Below, one piece after another: positions 40,294 to 42,083 of a stretch of DNA of 42,083 nucleotides (its first letter is position 1; each line of letters starts with the position of its first letter). A program made the position numbers and the translations under genes. Below the pieces are notes generated by a model. It worked only from the letters and a program-made list of their open reading frames with translations. It was not told the origin of the DNA and searched no databases. The DNA is from Ruminococcus sp. (GTDB taxonomy: Bacteria; Bacillota; Clostridia; Oscillospirales; Acutalibacteraceae): assembly GCA_017433905.1 (NCBI GenBank), contig JAFRGI010000009.1:1-42083 (forward strand), given 5' to 3'.

Positions 40294-41920
40294 CATCTTT
40301 TTTGTTTCCGGCAAACCCCTCGCAAAGCGAGACAAAGATAATCAAAAGCGGTGTAGAGATTGGCAGGGCAATGTTGACCGTTGCCTGTGCGAGATAGGCG
40401 ACCGATGCCGCTGCACATGCGAGGACGGCAGGTTGGTGCTTTGCAGCCTTGAAGCCGCGTATCAACGCGCTGCCGACAAAGAGAAGATAAGAGGTCAGAC
40501 CGAGGATACCAATGGTGATCAGATAGTGGATATATTCATTGTGCGCCGCATCCGTAGAGGTGTTGCCGTATGTCTTCAGCTGATCAAAGTAAGGTTCAAA
40601 TGCAAAATAGAAGGTATCGGGACCGGTGCCGAACAGCTTTTGCCAAGGGTTTGCCGCCGCAAAAATATCAAATGAACGCAGCCACATAATGCCTCTGTGC
40701 GTACCCCACGAATCGTTCATGCGCAGCAGCCTTTCCATGCTGCCGAGCGGAGTTTTTGTGTCGAATACGCTGAACCAAATGAGCGCGCATGCGCCGGCGA
40801 GCACGACCAAGCCGAAGCATGCGCATGCGGCAATCGGCACCGCCTTTGGCAGGAGCTTTCCCGGCTTTTTGAAGTTAACCCAATAGAGCAGCGCCGTCAC
40901 CGCGGCACAGAATGTCAGAATGATATAAACCGAAGGGGAGAACAGCACGGTTTTTGTCAGCGCGCCCAGCTTCTTGTAATGATCCTGCATCACTGCCGAA
41001 AACAGCCGCAGCAGTCCCACGGATGCAGCCATGACTGTGAGCGCAAGGAAAAAGCCTCTGAGATGCCGGATGTTTCGTACAAACACAACGAAAAAGACGG
41101 CAAGGAATACCGATATACCGAGCAGAGCGGAGTCGCTGTCGCCGGCGAGCATTGCCATCGTACCCAGTCCCACCGCGCAGAAATACAGGATCCTGCGCCA
41201 GGTTGTTTTGGTAAGCACGGACATGACGAAGCTTACGGGCATGGTGACGCACAGAAAGCTGGCGAGCATATTTTTGTTGCCGATCGTCGAGAAAAATTCC
41301 ATGTAGATCATCGGCTGAGAGGTTTTGAACTGCGTCAGCATATTCAGCGGATCCAAATAGAAAGCATTGAGCACTGCCAGCAGGTATACAAGCGAGGAGG
41401 AAACGGCAAGCGCTGTGAATACAGATTCGCGAAAGCGGAAGAACCGCGACAGCACCAAGTACAGCAGTACGTAAATCAGGATCAGAAACAGACCGTTATT
41501 TCTGCCGGCGGACACGCCGCTTTTGTTGATCTCCCCCCAAAATGCGACCGAGGGATAAGGAGAAAAGAGCGTTGACAGCGTACAGCTGACTACCAGAGCA
41601 AGCGCCGACCAGTCGGTAAAGCTGAGCGGAAGAAAAATGTCTTTGAGTTGCCGCTTGTGCAGTTCCGGCGACGATTTTGTGATCAGAATCATTATTTCCG
41701 TGACGATCAAAAACAGCGCCATGACCACAAAGAAATAAAATTTTTCGTGGCGGATATTGAAAAAACCGTTGTCAAAATGGATAAAGGGAAACTGCATGTC
41801 CACATAAATTCCGACAAATAACGGGAAAACCGTGAACATCAGATAGAGAAAGATGTTGACGGTGAAGTTTGGAAGGGAAAGGGACGGTGATTTTGCATGG
41901 ATTTGTTTCGTTGGTTTCAT
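40271..41920 (-). CDS. O-antigen ligase / polymerase-like (Wzy_C) membrane protein
   Basis: The 549-residue protein has about 12 membrane helices and a large outer loop in the C-terminal half with LFGTGPDTFYFAFEPYF and TDAAHNEYIHYLITIGILG. This is the HNEY-type motif of the Wzy_C/RfaL superfamily, whose members polymerise or ligate undecaprenyl-linked glycans at the outer face. In a Gram-positive host it could act in capsule, teichoic acid or glycoprotein assembly; the substrate is unknown. The start at 41920 (MKPTKQIH) has AAAGG upstream. The longer frame begins inside the terminal repeat and is rejected. A TATAAT on the minus strand (41944-41939) lies at the repeat edge. Confidence 0.82.
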   Translation of the reverse strand: MKPTKQIHAKSPSLSLPNFTVNIFLYLMFTVFPLFVGIYVDMQFPFIHFDNGFFNIRHEKFYFFVVMALFLIVTEIMILITKSSPELHKRQLKDIFLPLSFTDWSALALVVSCTLSTLFSPYPSVAFWGEINKSGVSAGRNNGLFLILIYVLLYLVLSRFFRFRESVFTALAVSSSLVYLLAVLNAFYLDPLNMLTQFKTSQPMIYMEFFSTIGNKNMLASFLCVTMPVSFVMSVLTKTTWRRILYFCAVGLGTMAMLAGDSDSALLGISVFLAVFFVVFVRNIRHLRGFFLALTVMAASVGLLRLFSAVMQDHYKKLGALTKTVLFSPSVYIILTFCAAVTALLYWVNFKKPGKLLPKAVPIAACACFGLVVLAGACALIWFSVFDTKTPLGSMERLLRMNDSWGTHRGIMWLRSFDIFAAANPWQKLFGTGPDTFYFAFEPYFDQLKTYGNTSTDAAHNEYIHYLITIGILGLTSYLLFVGSALIRGFKAAKHQPAVLACAAASVAYLAQATVNIALPISTPLLIIFVSLCEGFAGNKKDEKNAHTR

Positions 41921-41943
41921 AAATAAGGCCTTTCTATTATTAT

Positions 41944-42078
41944 AGGGCACCTCTAAAAATATCAGGCTGCCCATAGGCACAAATCTTTCACAGCATATTC
42001 TTGCCAAAACTCCTCGTTATACGTCAGTATGACATCGTCGTTTTGACAATAATCTACTATAAAATATCCGCACCTCTG
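41944..42078. repeat. Right inverted copy of the window-end repeat
   Basis: Reverse complement of 1-135, beginning AGGGCACCTCT at 41944. It continues past the left copy's edge by at least five bases to the window end. It is only 23 bp upstream of the ligase-like start codon, so it forms that gene's upstream region. Confidence 0.85.
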
Positions 42079-42083
42079 CACAA
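41962..42083 (-). CDS. C-terminal fragment of an element-encoded protein, second copy
   Basis: Minus-strand frame identical to the one at 1-117, with the stop codon at 41964-41962 and one more upstream codon visible (Val). The 5' part lies outside the window. It is probably a transposase tail, for the same reasons as the left copy. Confidence 0.4.
   Translation of the reverse strand, partial: VQRCGYFIVDYCQNDDVILTYNEEFWQEYAVKDLCLWAA

Noticed and set aside
1-42083. CRISPR arrays, tRNA or rRNA genes
   Set aside because: No regularly spaced short repeats, and no cloverleaf or rRNA-like sequence were noticed. The only long repeats are the coding duplications and the terminal element.

Overview
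The window looks like a contig from a spore-forming, gut-type member of the Clostridia, most likely Oscillospirales/Ruminococcaceae. The evidence is Gram-positive promoters and Shine-Dalgarno sites, several TTG/GTG starts, a CotF-type spore coat gene, a MecA-type adaptor, an ATP-type PEP carboxykinase, FakA/FakB/PlsY lipid genes, and sortase-anchored pilins with fibro-slime and isopeptide domains. The taxonomy is inferred from gene content only; there is no rRNA or tRNA. Both ends lie inside inverted copies of one repeated element (1-135 and 41944-42078), so the contig probably ends where assembly broke at a multicopy element.

Layout. 0.3-4 kb: a YdcF-like membrane protein, an NSS sodium symporter and a PASTA/YARHG membrane protein. 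4.1-7.4 kb: a tight fakA-fakB-plsY operon linking fatty-acid phosphorylation to the first acylation of glycerol-3-phosphate. 7.4-8 kb: a highly structured intergenic region that looks like an independent terminated RNA of about 160 nt (with its own promoter and an upstream Spo0A-box match), followed by a hairpin-rich leader and a 61-aa protein. 8-10.8 kb: pckA, a small lipoprotein and a two-gene spore-coat operon.

11-25.7 kb is a cell-surface locus: a 3387-aa fibro-slime protein built from about 20 alternating Ig-like/isopeptide modules, including a tandem duplication of a 760-aa six-domain block, then an LPXTG-like backbone pilin, then an MBOAT O-acyltransferase and a DHHW (AlgX/DltD-like) partner. 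No sortase gene lies in the window. 25.7-29.3 kb: a DUF6291-like gene with a doubtful C terminus, a helical protein, a GH13 alpha-glycosidase and a MecA-like adaptor.

29.3-35.4 kb is accessory: an A+T-rich secreted-protein/VanZ pair, a gene remnant, and an ABC exporter operon in which a 1.17-kb tandem duplication made two full permease copies and left a truncated ATPase fused to a permease tail. 35.5-39.4 kb: a metF / MetH-activation / metH operon with the reactivation domain as a separate protein. 39.7-42 kb: another secreted small protein, a bidirectional terminator and an O-antigen-ligase-like membrane protein.
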